Source of the DNA: an uncultured Adlercreutzia sp.
GTDB taxonomy: Bacteria > Actinomycetota > Coriobacteriia > Coriobacteriales > Eggerthellaceae
Length of the DNA stretch: 64,000 nucleotides
Reading direction: 5' to 3'
NCBI RefSeq assembly: GCF_958431955.1
Contig: NZ_CAUASN010000012.1
Location: 1-64,000, forward strand
How positions within the stretch are numbered: position 1 is the first letter of the stretch; every line of letters begins with the position of its first letter. The notes under the pieces were generated by a model that was not told the DNA's origin, ran no database searches, and worked only from the letters and a program-made list of their open reading frames with translations. The translations under genes were made by a program, and so were the position numbers. Positions 54,601 to 63,608 of this stretch are shown here, piece by piece.

Positions 54601-55133
54601 CGAAGTTCACCATGGGCGATCTGTCCGAGCGCACCAAGGAGATCCGCAACGCGGTGTTCGTGGGCATGATCTCGAACGTGGTGGTGAAGCTGACGAAGCG
54701 CGGCACCAAGATGGCCACCTTCACCCTGGAGGACACGACCGGCTCCTGCGAGTGCATCTGCTTCAAGTACGACGAGAACGCCCAGGTCATCCAGGAAGAC
54801 GTCATCGCGAAGGTGAAGGGCAAGTTCGAGGTGAACGACCGCGGCAGCCAGATCATGGCCTTCGAGCTGGAGGCGCTGGAACTGCGGGAGGAGGACGCCC
54901 GTCCGCGCCACCTGGAGCTGTCGGTGCCCTCGCGCACCTTCGACCAGAACCGCTCGGCGCACCTCAGCCGCATCTTGAGCTCGTATCCGGGCCGCGATGC
55001 CGTAGTGCTCATGGTGCAGCAGGCAGACGGCCGTAAGTTCCGCGCCGAGCTGCCCGTGTCGGTGGACGCCCAGTCGGTGGTCATGCGCGCCGAGATCCGC
55101 GACCTGTTCGACCAGGAAGTGATGATCGCGTAG
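51627..55133 (+). CDS. dnaE: DNA polymerase III subunit alpha
   Basis: 1168 residues, close to E. coli DnaE (1160). The N-terminal PHP domain starts FVHLHNHTEYSLLDG with AVTDHGVMSG; the polymerase active site has the acidic motif MPDIDVDFEQGRREEV and GVGPGRGSAAGAIVAYA; later come LNRPGPLESGMVEDYI and FNKSHSAAYAILVMRTAYLKAHYP. A C-terminal OB-fold (VVVKLTKRGTKMATFTLED) follows. It is the replicative polymerase. The stop overlaps the truA start by one base. Confidence 0.97.
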   Translation: MAFVHLHNHTEYSLLDGLTHIKDMVRRAAELDMPAVAVTDHGVMSGMVELSDACDAVEKETGKRVKPIFGCEVYFTTDESLRKDVKPKLYHLLLLAKTNEGYHNLLKLVSESHVDNFYYKPRTTFSMLQKYGHGIIGSSACIAGIIPKLLDDRRFDDAVEWAKKFASCFDEGDFYIELQNQGIRTDAGFTQTELNHQLTAVAKAAGLKTIATNDFHYLLKEDARAQDIMLCIGTGAMVNDEKRMKFENDQFYMKTEEEMREAMAEFPEACDNTVEVAEKCHVVLERDSILPRFPLPEGETEESWFRKRVQEGLVKRYGDPVPAEAQERADYEMSVIIQQGFPAYFLIVQEYIEWARSQGIGVGPGRGSAAGAIVAYAMGITDLDPLPNGLLFERFLSPERVEMPDIDVDFEQGRREEVIQHIKDVYGEDHVSQVITFGTLQAKNAVRDTARVLSGTLQMGQGLSSDDARKAAYGLGDRICKMIGDELGITIDKALETNPDLKKAYETEPDVKTIIDAARSIEGHVRGEGVHACATIICRDPMSDHVPMKRDTKGGGIITQYDGHYTPDLGLLKMDFLGLRTLDVLSIACRNIEERTGQKIVPEEIPTDDPLAFKLMQSGNMDGLFQVEGSLYVSLFARLPPTRFSDVVASIALNRPGPLESGMVEDYIQVASGKTPAHYYDDRLRPILEETFGTMVYQEQIMQVSMAMSGFSAGKADKLRKAMGKKKIDVMRQLQADWNSGAVENGYALEIAEKIWDDAEKFAKYAFNKSHSAAYAILVMRTAYLKAHYPNDFMAAVLTSYMGNTDRLIRYIASCNHNGTPVLPPDINSSRAEFTPVDEGIRFGLVGVRGVGQSVADAIIAEREENGPFSSLHDFVNRVDAKAYNRKTLEALIKGGAFDSTGYTRKQMMYFIEETPLLEGAAKRQKDRDRGQVSMFDMFADDADSGFQEDVPAPDGVEWDKRTKLAYEKEIMGIYVSEHPLAPYEGTISRLSKFTMGDLSERTKEIRNAVFVGMISNVVVKLTKRGTKMATFTLEDTTGSCECICFKYDENAQVIQEDVIAKVKGKFEVNDRGSQIMAFELEALELREEDARPRHLELSVPSRTFDQNRSAHLSRILSSYPGRDAVVLMVQQADGRKFRAELPVSVDAQSVVMRAEIRDLFDQEVMIA

Positions 55134-55948
55134 TGGAAGAGATCCATCGTCCCACTCTGGAGGAGCGTGCGGCGGAGTGCGCCCGGGAGCAGACGCTGTC
55201 GTGCACCGTGACCTACGACGGCGCGCCCTTCGCCGGCTTTGCGAAGCAGCCGGGGCAGCGCACGGTGCAGGGGGAGTTGGAAGAGGCTCTGGCGCTTCTG
55301 CTTCGCCGGCCCGTGGACGTGGTGTGCGCCGGCCGTACCGACGCCGGCGTGCATGCCCGCGGCCAGGTGGTGTCCTTCGATGTGGACACGCTCGAGCTGC
55401 GCGACCGCGCGCTGCACACCCTGCGCCGCTCGCTGAACGCGCTCACCGGCGAGGGCATCGTGGTGCGCTCGGTGGACGAGCGGCCACGGGGCTTCTCCGC
55501 CCGCTTCGACGCCCAGTGGCGCGAGTACAAGTACTTCTTGGCCACGGGCGACACCCCGCCGGTGTTCACCGAGCGCACCGCCTGGTACGTGGGCCCGAAC
55601 CTGGATATTGCCGCCATGGAGCGGGGGGCGGCCCACCTTATCGGCGAGCACGACTTCAAGAGCTTCTGCATGGCCGCCTCGGCGGTGGGCAAGCCCACGT
55701 GCCGCAACGTGAGCGAGATATCCATCGCCTCCGAGGAGATCCTCGGCGAGCCGCACCGCGTCATCACCGTGCGGGGCAACGCGTTTCTGCACTCCATGGT
55801 GCGCACCATCGTGGGCACGCTCGTCATGGTGGGCCGTGGCCAGCGCACCCCCGACTGGGTGGCCGAAGTGCTCGCCGCCCGCGACCGCCAGGCAGCCGGC
55901 GAGAACGCCCCGGCGCGCGGCCTCATCTTCTGGAGCGTGGCGTACTAG
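55133..55948 (+). CDS. truA: tRNA pseudouridine(38-40) synthase
   Basis: 271 residues from GTG 55133, whose first base is the last of the dnaE stop. The catalytic Asp is residue 70 in CAGRTDAGVHARGQVVSF. Further marks are FDAQWREYKYFL, HDFKSFC and GNAFLHSMVRTIVGTLVMVGRG. It modifies the anticodon arm of tRNAs. A basic/acidic N-terminal extension of about 20 residues precedes the family start. Confidence 0.95.
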   Translation: MEEIHRPTLEERAAECAREQTLSCTVTYDGAPFAGFAKQPGQRTVQGELEEALALLLRRPVDVVCAGRTDAGVHARGQVVSFDVDTLELRDRALHTLRRSLNALTGEGIVVRSVDERPRGFSARFDAQWREYKYFLATGDTPPVFTERTAWYVGPNLDIAAMERGAAHLIGEHDFKSFCMAASAVGKPTCRNVSEISIASEEILGEPHRVITVRGNAFLHSMVRTIVGTLVMVGRGQRTPDWVAEVLAARDRQAAGENAPARGLIFWSVAY

Positions 55949-55991
55949 CCGGTGCGGCTTCGCCCGCCCCTCCGTGGGGGCGTTCCCGTGC

Positions 55992-56025
55992 TATGATGTC
56001 TCCATCGACAATTTGCGCATGCGCA
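55992..56025 (+). promoter_or_regulatory. -10 box and 12-bp palindrome before the aldo/keto reductase
   Basis: TATGAT at 55992-55997 is a likely -10. The perfect palindrome TGCGCATGCGCA (56014-56025) lies just downstream, at about +12 to +24, a common place for a repressor. Confidence 0.5.
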
Positions 56026-56044
56026 TAAAACTAAGGGGGACAGT

Positions 56045-57166
56045 ATGGAGGAGACGGGAAAGCTGGCGCCGCTCGGGTTCGGGTTCATGCGCCTGCCGCT
56101 GACGGACGCGGACGATCCCACGTCCATCGACATCGGCAAATGCTGCGAGCTCGTGGACATCTTCATGGACGCGGGGTTCACGTACTTCGACTCGGCCCGC
56201 GGCTATCACGGCGGCAAGTCGGAGTGGGCGCTGAAAAAAGCGCTCGTGGAGCGCTACCCGCGCGACTCGTTCCAGCTGGCCACCAAGCTGCCGGCGTGGC
56301 TCGCGAGCAACGCCGACCACGCCCGGGCCATGTTCGACAAGTCGCTGCGCGAGTGCGGGGTCGATTACTTCGACTACTACCTGCTGCACAACCTGGGCGA
56401 GTCGCTCACGCCGCCTTTCGAGGAGTACGGCCTGTGGGAGTTCTGCGCCCAGAAGAAGGCCGAGGGGAAGATCCGCAACTTCGGGTTCTCCATCCACGAC
56501 AACGCCGAGGAGCTCGAACGCGTGCTCGACGCCCATCCCGACGTCGATTTCGTGCAGCTGCAGATCAACTACATCGACTGGGAGAGCGAGATCATCCAGT
56601 CGCGCAAGTGCTACGAGGTGTGCCAGGAGCGCGGCCTTCCCGTGGTCATCATGGAGCCGGTGAAGGGCGGCACGCTCGTGCGCCTGCCCGATGCCGTGGC
56701 CGACATCCTGCGCGCGGCCGAGCCCGGGGCGCCCATCGCGTCGTGGGCGCTGCGCTTCGCGGCCTCATTGCCGAATGTGATCGCAGTGCTGTCGGGCATG
56801 AACACGCCGGAGATGGTGGCCGAGAACGCGGCTATCCTGCGCGACGGCGTGCCGCTCACGGCGGGGGAGTACGAGGTGATCGACGCGGCCCGCGCGGCGC
56901 TTGCGGCCCTGCCCGGCGTGCCCTGCACCGACTGCCGCTACTGCATGAAAGGGTGTCCCGAGGGCGTGCACATCAACACCATCATGCAGTCGCTCAACAT
57001 CTACGACCAGATGGGGGATGCCTACCGGGCCCAGGAGAACTACAACTGGAACGCCGGCGATGGCAAGGCGAGCGCGTGCATCCAGTGCGGCGCCTGCGAG
57101 AGCGTCTGCCCCCAGCACATCGCCATCGTGAGCGAGCTGGAGCGCGCCGCCGAGCTGTTCGAGTAG
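56045..57166 (+). CDS. Aldo/keto reductase with C-terminal 4Fe-4S clusters
   Basis: 373 residues; AAGGGGG precedes the ATG. The TIM-barrel part shows FGFMRLPL, GFTYFDSARGYHGGKSE (catalytic Asp/Tyr), ATKLPAWL and YYLLHNLGE (catalytic His). The C-terminal region has two Cys sets, CTDCRYCMKGCPEG and CIQCGACESVCPQ, as in bacterial ferredoxin-like clusters. Relatives in anaerobes are reductases that may take electrons from a ferredoxin; the substrate is unknown. It stands alone with its own promoter. Confidence 0.9.
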   Translation: MEETGKLAPLGFGFMRLPLTDADDPTSIDIGKCCELVDIFMDAGFTYFDSARGYHGGKSEWALKKALVERYPRDSFQLATKLPAWLASNADHARAMFDKSLRECGVDYFDYYLLHNLGESLTPPFEEYGLWEFCAQKKAEGKIRNFGFSIHDNAEELERVLDAHPDVDFVQLQINYIDWESEIIQSRKCYEVCQERGLPVVIMEPVKGGTLVRLPDAVADILRAAEPGAPIASWALRFAASLPNVIAVLSGMNTPEMVAENAAILRDGVPLTAGEYEVIDAARAALAALPGVPCTDCRYCMKGCPEGVHINTIMQSLNIYDQMGDAYRAQENYNWNAGDGKASACIQCGACESVCPQHIAIVSELERAAELFE

Positions 57167-57217
57167 CCCGCGGCTCCTTTTTCCCGAAAAAGCGGCGGCA
57201 GGCGGGGTGTTTCACGA

Positions 57218-57282
57218 TATAATCACACGGTTTCGACGGGCGGCTGCACCGCGAGCGCGATGCAGCCGCCCGTTCCTTATAT
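57218..57282 (+). promoter_or_regulatory. Promoter and leader hairpin of the NSS transporter
   Basis: TATAAT at 57218-57223 is followed by a perfect 12-bp stem (57237-57248 with 57261-57272) and the tail TTCCTTATATC, all before ATG 57334. A terminator-like hairpin between promoter and gene suggests attenuation or a stabilising 5' end. It might instead be the end of the upstream transcript. Confidence 0.55.
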
Positions 57283-57333
57283 CTGGGCAGAGGCGTGGGG
57301 ACGCCTCGGAAATGGGAAAGAAAGGGTTCAACT

Positions 57334-58701
57334 ATGGAGAAACGAGCCTCCTGGTCCGGCAAGTGGGCCTTCATCTTGGCTGCGGCCGCCTCGGCCGTGG
57401 GCCTGGGGAACATGTGGCGCTTCCCCTATCTGGCGGCGAAGTACGGCGGCGGCACCTTCCTCATCACCTATCTGGTGCTGGTGTTCACCTTCGGCGTATC
57501 GCTGCTGCTGCTCGAGACGGCGCTCGGCCGCAAGACCGGTCAGTCCGCCATCGGCGCGTTCTCGAGCTTCGGCAAGAAGTTCACCTTCATCGGGGTGCTC
57601 GCCTCGGCGGTGCCGTTCATCATCACCCCGTACTACTGCATCATCGGCGGCTGGGTGACGAAGTACACCGTGTCGTACCTGGGAGCCGGCGCCGAGGCGC
57701 TGGCCGATGGCGGCGACTTCTTCTCCGGCTTCATCACGAGCCCGTTCGAGAGTTACCTGTGGATGCTCGTGTTCATGATCCTCGTGTTCATCGTGGTGGG
57801 CCTCGGCGTGAAGGGCGGTATCGAGAAGGCGAACCTCTTCATGATGCCGGCGCTCATCGTCATGGCCGTGGCCATCGCCATCTACACGCTCACGATGCCC
57901 GGCGCCGTGGACGGCGCGCTGTACTACCTCACGCCTGACTTCTCGAAGTTCTCGGCCGAGCTGGTCATCAGCGCCCTGGGCCAGATGTTCTACAGCCTGT
58001 CGCTGGCCATGGGCATCATGATCACCTACGGCTCCTACCTGAACAAGAAGGACTCGCTCACCTCCTCGGTGGTACGCATCGGCGGCTTCGACATCGGCGT
58101 GTCGTTCCTCGCCGGCCTCATGATCGTGCCGGCGGCCTTCGTGGCCATGGGGTCGGGCGAGGCCGTGGCGGGCAGCGCGGGACCGTCCCTCATGTTCATC
58201 ACGCTGCCGAGCGTGTTCGTGGACATGGGCGGCATGGCGGCCATCATCGGCTTCGTGTTCTTCCTGCTGGTGCTGTTCGCGGCCCTCACGAGCGCCATCT
58301 CGCTCACCGAGACGCTCGTGTCTATCGTGCAGGACGGCATGAAGTGCACCCGCGCGAAGGCGCTGGGCATCGTCATCGCCTTCGTGGTGGTGGCGGGCGC
58401 CTTCATCAACGCCGGCTACAACGGCCTGGCCTTCATCGAGCCTTTGGGCGAAGGCTCTAGCATGCTCGATTTCGCCGACTTCATCTCCAACTCGGTGATG
58501 ATGCCCATCGTGGCGCTGCTCACCTGCATCTTCGTCGGCTGGATCATCAAGCCCAAGGCCATCATCGACGAGGTGCGCATCTCGGCGCCTTTCAAGGCCG
58601 CCGGCGCCTGGTCGGTCATGATCAAGTACATCGCCCCGGTGCTCGTGATCGTGATCCTCGTGGCCTACGTGGCCGCCCAGTTCGGCATGTTCTCCATGTA
58701 G
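57334..58701 (+). CDS. Sodium-dependent transporter (NSS/SNF family)
   Basis: 455 residues; AAAGGG precedes ATG 57334. About eleven to twelve membrane segments. The sodium site in helix 1 is visible: WAFILAAAASAVGLGNMWRFPYLAAKYGGG. Helix 6 reads ALGQMFYSLSLAMGIMITYGSY. Bacterial members import amino acids such as Trp, Tyr or Leu with sodium; the substrate is not clear. The gene is monocistronic, with two terminators after it. Confidence 0.93.
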   Translation: MEKRASWSGKWAFILAAAASAVGLGNMWRFPYLAAKYGGGTFLITYLVLVFTFGVSLLLLETALGRKTGQSAIGAFSSFGKKFTFIGVLASAVPFIITPYYCIIGGWVTKYTVSYLGAGAEALADGGDFFSGFITSPFESYLWMLVFMILVFIVVGLGVKGGIEKANLFMMPALIVMAVAIAIYTLTMPGAVDGALYYLTPDFSKFSAELVISALGQMFYSLSLAMGIMITYGSYLNKKDSLTSSVVRIGGFDIGVSFLAGLMIVPAAFVAMGSGEAVAGSAGPSLMFITLPSVFVDMGGMAAIIGFVFFLLVLFAALTSAISLTETLVSIVQDGMKCTRAKALGIVIAFVVVAGAFINAGYNGLAFIEPLGEGSSMLDFADFISNSVMMPIVALLTCIFVGWIIKPKAIIDEVRISAPFKAAGAWSVMIKYIAPVLVIVILVAYVAAQFGMFSM

Positions 58702-58731
58702 TCATCCGGATTGGGATTCGGACAGGCAGGG

Positions 58732-58763
58732 GAGGCGCCGCGCAGGGCGCCTCTCTTGCGTTT
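58732..58763 (+). terminator. First terminator after the NSS transporter
   Basis: GAGGCGCC (58732-58739) pairs with GGCGCCTC (58746-58753), with a TCTTGCGTTTC tail. Confidence 0.7.
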
Positions 58764-58790
58764 CGAAGGGGAACGAAAATGCACTGCGCG

Positions 58791-58822
58791 GAGGGCGCCT
58801 CGACGGGGCGCCCTCTTCTTTG
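58791..58822 (+). terminator. Second terminator after the NSS transporter
   Basis: GAGGGCGCC (58791-58799) pairs with GGCGCCCTC (58807-58815), followed by TTCTTTGG. The two hairpins are similar in sequence (GGCGCC core) and form a tandem stop. Confidence 0.8.
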
Positions 58823-58850
58823 GCCTGAGAAACACCAGATCATAGAGTGG

Positions 58851-58867
58851 TAACCCTCTTCGGGTTA
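58851..58867 (+). promoter_or_regulatory. Operator-like inverted repeat before the second Tat flavoprotein
   Basis: TAACCC-tcttc-GGGTTA (58851-58856 with 58862-58867) lies 150 bases before the flavoprotein start, after the tandem terminators. It may be a regulator site; no clear -10 or -35 can be fixed nearby. Confidence 0.35.
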
Positions 58868-59017
58868 GGAAATTTCCCCTCTTTTCGCCTTGTCGGGGGT
58901 ATGCGCGTCACCGTGCTTCGGGCTTAGATTCGGGCCACGGCGGCTCGTCCGGCAAAGAGGTCGGGCGCCGCCCCAGGAAAAGCTTCCCAACGGAGGGAAA
59001 GAGGGAAAGGTTCTACT

Positions 59018-60700
59018 ATGACTGAATCGATGGTTTCGCGCCGCAGCTTCTTGACGGCCGGTGCCGCCGTGCTCGCCGGCGCCGCGGCGGCGGGGGTCGT
59101 CGGCTGCGCGCCGCAAGCCCAAGGCGAGGATGCCGGTCCCGAGCTCGCGCTCACCGGCGGCGTGCCGACCGAGTGGGACGAGGAGGCCGACGTCATCGTC
59201 GTGGGCTTCGGCGGATCGGGCATTGTGGCCGCCATGTCGGCCCAGGACAGCGGTGCCACGGTGATCGCGCTCGAGAAGGACACGATGCGCAACGGCGGCA
59301 ACATGGGCAAGTCCTCCGGCTGCCTGCACGACTCGCCCGGCGCCGATGTGGACGAGTGGGTCGAGCGCTACGTGCACGCCACGCTGCAGTGCGGTGCCTC
59401 TGCCGAGGAGATTCGTCCGGTGCTGCAGGAGGCCTCCGACATCACCGACTGGATCACGAGCGACTACGGCGTGGAAATCGACTGGGTCGATCAGCCGACC
59501 GACGGCCACACCCATCCCTCGTTCCAGCGTGAGGGTTACCCGGTGTCGGGCAAGAGCGGCCTGAACCTGTACAACGACCTGAACACGGCCGCCGAGGCCC
59601 GCGGCATCGACGTGCGCCTGGATACGCCGGCGGTGCGTCTCGTGCAGAACCCCGACACGAAGGAGATCCTGGGTGTCATCGCCGAGGTGAAGGGCAAGGA
59701 GACGTCGTTCAAGGCCAAGCGTGGCGTGATCATGGCCATCGGCGGCTACGAGCGCAACCCCCGCATGTTCTACGATTACAACATCCCGGGCATCCATCTC
59801 ATCGGCGGCGGCAACCCCTGCAACACCGGCGACGGCTTCCCCATGGTGATGGAGGTGGGCGCCGACCTGTGGCACATGAACGAGTTCCACTACGGCGGCA
59901 TGGGCTTCCCGGCTCCCTCCCGCGAGTTGCACCAGGCCACTTCTCCCGAGAAGGGCACGTTCGGCGCCAAGGTCACCGAGCCTCACATCTTCGTCGGCCG
60001 CCACGGCAAGCGCTTCATGAACGAGAGCTACATCTACGCCCACGATCAGAACCATAAGGAGGCCTTCGACGTCTCCACGAAGTTCGCCTTCGACAAGACC
60101 TTCGACCAGAGCCGCTCCACCCAGGTGCAGAAGTTCGATCCGGATTGCACCTCCGATTACATCCACCTGCCCATGTTCGCCGTGTTCGGCCAGACCTACT
60201 ACGATGCCCATAACATGATCACCGGCATGACGAACGAGGAGGTCATCGAGAAGGGCTGGATGTGGAAGGGGGACACGCTGGAGGAGCTGGCCGCCCAGAT
60301 GACCGGCGACGCCCCCTGCGCCACCGACGAGTGCCATGTGGCCGGCGTGAACGCCGACAACCTGGTCGAGACGGTCGCCACCTTCAACCAGTACTGCGCC
60401 GACGGCCATGATCCGGAGTTCTTGCGCGATGCGCCCAACCTGGTGCCGCTCGACGAGAACGGCCCCTACTACGCCATCGAACTGATGTGGACCATGGACT
60501 TCACCGAGGGCGGTCCGCGCCGCAACGGCAAGTGCCAGACCATCTCGGTGCGCAAGGAACCCATCCCCCGTCTGTACAGCACTGGCGAGTTCGGCTCCTT
60601 CAACTCTACCTTCTATTCCATCGGCGGCCTTGTGCAGGCCTGCACCACCGGCCGCATCGCCGGCCGCGAGGCGGCGGCCCTCGAGCCCTGGTGCGAATAA
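59018..60700 (+). CDS. Tat-exported FAD-dependent reductase (second copy of the family)
   Basis: 560 residues; GGGAAAGG precedes the ATG. The signal has SRRSFLTAGA and a lipobox-like VVGC, so it is probably an exported lipoprotein. FAD-binding begins DVIVVGFGGSGIVAAM, then GVIMAIGGYERNPRMF, and ends RLYSTGEFGSFNSTFYSIGG. By eye against Shewanella FccA, the proton-relay Arg after RFMNES, the later His and the final Arg are not conserved (SYIYAHDQNH, MDFTEGG, NSTFYSIGG), so fumarate is unlikely. It has no heme or FMN domain. It is the distant relative of the gene at 13647 and is likewise followed by a membrane-LuxR gene. Confidence 0.88.
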   Translation: MTESMVSRRSFLTAGAAVLAGAAAAGVVGCAPQAQGEDAGPELALTGGVPTEWDEEADVIVVGFGGSGIVAAMSAQDSGATVIALEKDTMRNGGNMGKSSGCLHDSPGADVDEWVERYVHATLQCGASAEEIRPVLQEASDITDWITSDYGVEIDWVDQPTDGHTHPSFQREGYPVSGKSGLNLYNDLNTAAEARGIDVRLDTPAVRLVQNPDTKEILGVIAEVKGKETSFKAKRGVIMAIGGYERNPRMFYDYNIPGIHLIGGGNPCNTGDGFPMVMEVGADLWHMNEFHYGGMGFPAPSRELHQATSPEKGTFGAKVTEPHIFVGRHGKRFMNESYIYAHDQNHKEAFDVSTKFAFDKTFDQSRSTQVQKFDPDCTSDYIHLPMFAVFGQTYYDAHNMITGMTNEEVIEKGWMWKGDTLEELAAQMTGDAPCATDECHVAGVNADNLVETVATFNQYCADGHDPEFLRDAPNLVPLDENGPYYAIELMWTMDFTEGGPRRNGKCQTISVRKEPIPRLYSTGEFGSFNSTFYSIGGLVQACTTGRIAGREAAALEPWCE

Positions 60701-60852
60701 CCGCTTAAGCCGACGCCGCGGCCGCAGGACACCTCCCCCTCCCCGTGTTCCGGCCGCCCGTCGCGCTCGTACCTCCTTGCCCGAAGGCTCCGGTGCCCGC
60801 ATGGCGCATCGGGGCCTTCGGCCGCGCGGGGCTAGGCGGCGGATCGGGCCGC

Positions 60853-60881
60853 TTGGGCTTGCAGGGAGCGCCTGCTATACT
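60853..60881 (+). promoter_or_regulatory. Promoter of the second membrane-LuxR gene
   Basis: TTGGGC at 60853-60858, exactly 17 bases, TATACT at 60876-60881. Confidence 0.6.
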
Positions 60882-60906
60882 GGAACTGTATCGTTTGGGA
60901 GGGATG

Positions 60907-62397
60907 ATGGAAGAGAAGCACGATATGGCGTCGCTGTGCGACGGCGCATCTGCGCGCCGGGGCGGCCTGCCCGTCCGAATGGCGACGTGCGCCGGGCTGG
61001 GGCTGCTGCTGGGCTGGATAGTCTCGCTGCTCTTGCGGGGCGGGGTGATGTCGGGGCCGTTTTTCGGCCAGAGATCGCTGTCCTTCGACCCTCTGTTCTG
61101 CTCGGCCACGCTGGCGGCTGCTTTCTCGTTTGCGAGCTTCTGCTTTCCGCTCCGATTCCTCGAGGGGCATCTCGGATCGCGCCGGGCTCTTGTCGGCATC
61201 GCCCTGGTGACAGCGGCCGCGGCGGTATGCACGGGCATCGTCGGGCTCGTTCCCATGACGAGCGTTGCGGCCTGCTACGGGCTGGGAGCGGTGATCGGCG
61301 TGGGCATTGCGGTGCTCATCATGATGTGGGTGCTCGTCCTGTCGTGCTACGACCCGCGTGAGACGGTGGGCATCGTTCTCGTCGACATGCTCATAGCCCT
61401 GGGGTGCTACCTTGCCGTCCATTTTTCGAGCAAGGTGATCGGGGTGCCGGGTGTGACGGCGGTGATCTCGCTTGCCATGCTGGTGGGGTCGTTCGTGCTG
61501 CTCGCTGCCCAACGCGAGATGGTGTCGGAGGCCCACAGTCCTGTTGAGCCGGCTCGTCCGACGCTGGCCAAGCTCGCGGCATTCGCGCTCGTCACCTCGT
61601 TCATCGTCGAGTATGTCGCGGGATTCATGGTGCAGCGCGGTGCCGTGCTCCTCTTTCCCGGGACTCACACGCGGTTCACGCATCAGATCGTCGCTGTGCT
61701 CATCTGCGCTGCGATCATCGGCGCCCTGGCCTGGGCGCTCCATCGCCTCGACCGTCGCATCGGGAGCGTGGTAACGCTGCTCTACCGGATTATCGTCTTG
61801 TGCCTGGTGGCCTCCATGGGGCTGGCCCTGCTGTCTTTCGAGCCGCTGTACCTCGTTGCCGACTCGATGCTGCTCCTCGCGCGATTTCTGGCCTTCTTGG
61901 GAACGTGGGCGATTGCCCTGCATGCCGTTTACCTGGGGGGCCGTGACATCGTGGGGCCCATGGGCATTGTGCTCGCCTCCCAGTTTCTCGGGTACTTCGC
62001 CGGATTCGCCGTGGCCGGACGTCTGTTCTCCCTTGCCGACGGCGGAGCATGGTCCCAGGTTGTGGTGCTGGTATGCCTGATCGCCTTCGCCGCGATCACC
62101 CTGTTCGTTCTCACCGACTCCGATGTCGACGCCATGGGGCGCGTTGCCGTCTCGTCCGCCTCCGAGGGGGCCTCGCTCGACGAGAGGGTGGCGGTGGCCC
62201 GCGAGCGCTTCGGGTTGACGGAGCGGGAGGCCGATGTGCTGCGTCTGCTGGCGAGCGGCCGGAACGCGGTGTCCATCCAGGAGGCGCTGTTCATTTCCTA
62301 CAACACGGTCAAGGTGCACAAGCGCAACATCTACACCAAGATGGACGTGCATTCCCAGCAGGAGATCCTCTCGCTTATGGAGGATATTTCGCGATAG
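60907..62397 (+). CDS. Membrane-anchored LuxR-family transcriptional regulator (second)
   Basis: About 496 residues from ATG 60907 (GGAGG four bases upstream; ATG 60904 or 60925 are alternatives). Residues 25-420 hold about twelve hydrophobic segments. The C-terminal GerE domain reads RFGLTEREADVLRLLASGRN, then YNTVKVHKRNIYTKMDVHSQ. Like the gene at 15393 it follows a Tat flavoprotein, but the two membrane parts are not closely alike by eye. It has its own promoter. It is likely to sense a small molecule and control the flavoprotein. Confidence 0.87.
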   Translation: MEEKHDMASLCDGASARRGGLPVRMATCAGLGLLLGWIVSLLLRGGVMSGPFFGQRSLSFDPLFCSATLAAAFSFASFCFPLRFLEGHLGSRRALVGIALVTAAAAVCTGIVGLVPMTSVAACYGLGAVIGVGIAVLIMMWVLVLSCYDPRETVGIVLVDMLIALGCYLAVHFSSKVIGVPGVTAVISLAMLVGSFVLLAAQREMVSEAHSPVEPARPTLAKLAAFALVTSFIVEYVAGFMVQRGAVLLFPGTHTRFTHQIVAVLICAAIIGALAWALHRLDRRIGSVVTLLYRIIVLCLVASMGLALLSFEPLYLVADSMLLLARFLAFLGTWAIALHAVYLGGRDIVGPMGIVLASQFLGYFAGFAVAGRLFSLADGGAWSQVVVLVCLIAFAAITLFVLTDSDVDAMGRVAVSSASEGASLDERVAVARERFGLTEREADVLRLLASGRNAVSIQEALFISYNTVKVHKRNIYTKMDVHSQQEILSLMEDISR

Positions 62398-62433
62398 CGT
62401 GGCCGGACGGCGCGGCGCGCGGCGATTTAGCCG

Positions 62434-62439
62434 TATAAT
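62434..62439 (+). promoter_or_regulatory. -10 box before ychF
   Basis: A consensus TATAAT lies 39 bases before the ychF start. No good -35 is visible. Confidence 0.5.
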
Positions 62440-62478
62440 GACCTGATCTTTGAACGCTCTGGTAGTGAGGAATTTTTC

Positions 62479-63552
<1,074 letters not shown>

Positions 63553-63562
63553 GAGCGAGGGA

Positions 63563-63590
63563 GGTGCAGCTCTCTCGGCTGCATCACTTT
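63563..63590 (+). terminator. Weak hairpin after ychF
   Basis: GGTGCAGC (63563-63570) pairs with GCTGCATC (63578-63585) with one G-T pair, followed by ACTTTGG. It is only 19 bases before the next gene, so it may be partial. Confidence 0.35.
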
Positions 63591-63608
63591 GGTAGAAAGG
63601 AGCGCGGC

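Noticed and set aside
51186..54962. Long minus-strand open frame opposite dnaE
   Set aside because: Same GC-driven effect; the composition is biased (His, Val, Leu, Gly) and dnaE on the other strand is unmistakable.
57237..57334. T-box or other known amino-acid riboswitch before the NSS transporter
   Set aside because: No T-box sequence or specifier loop is present; only a plain hairpin is seen.
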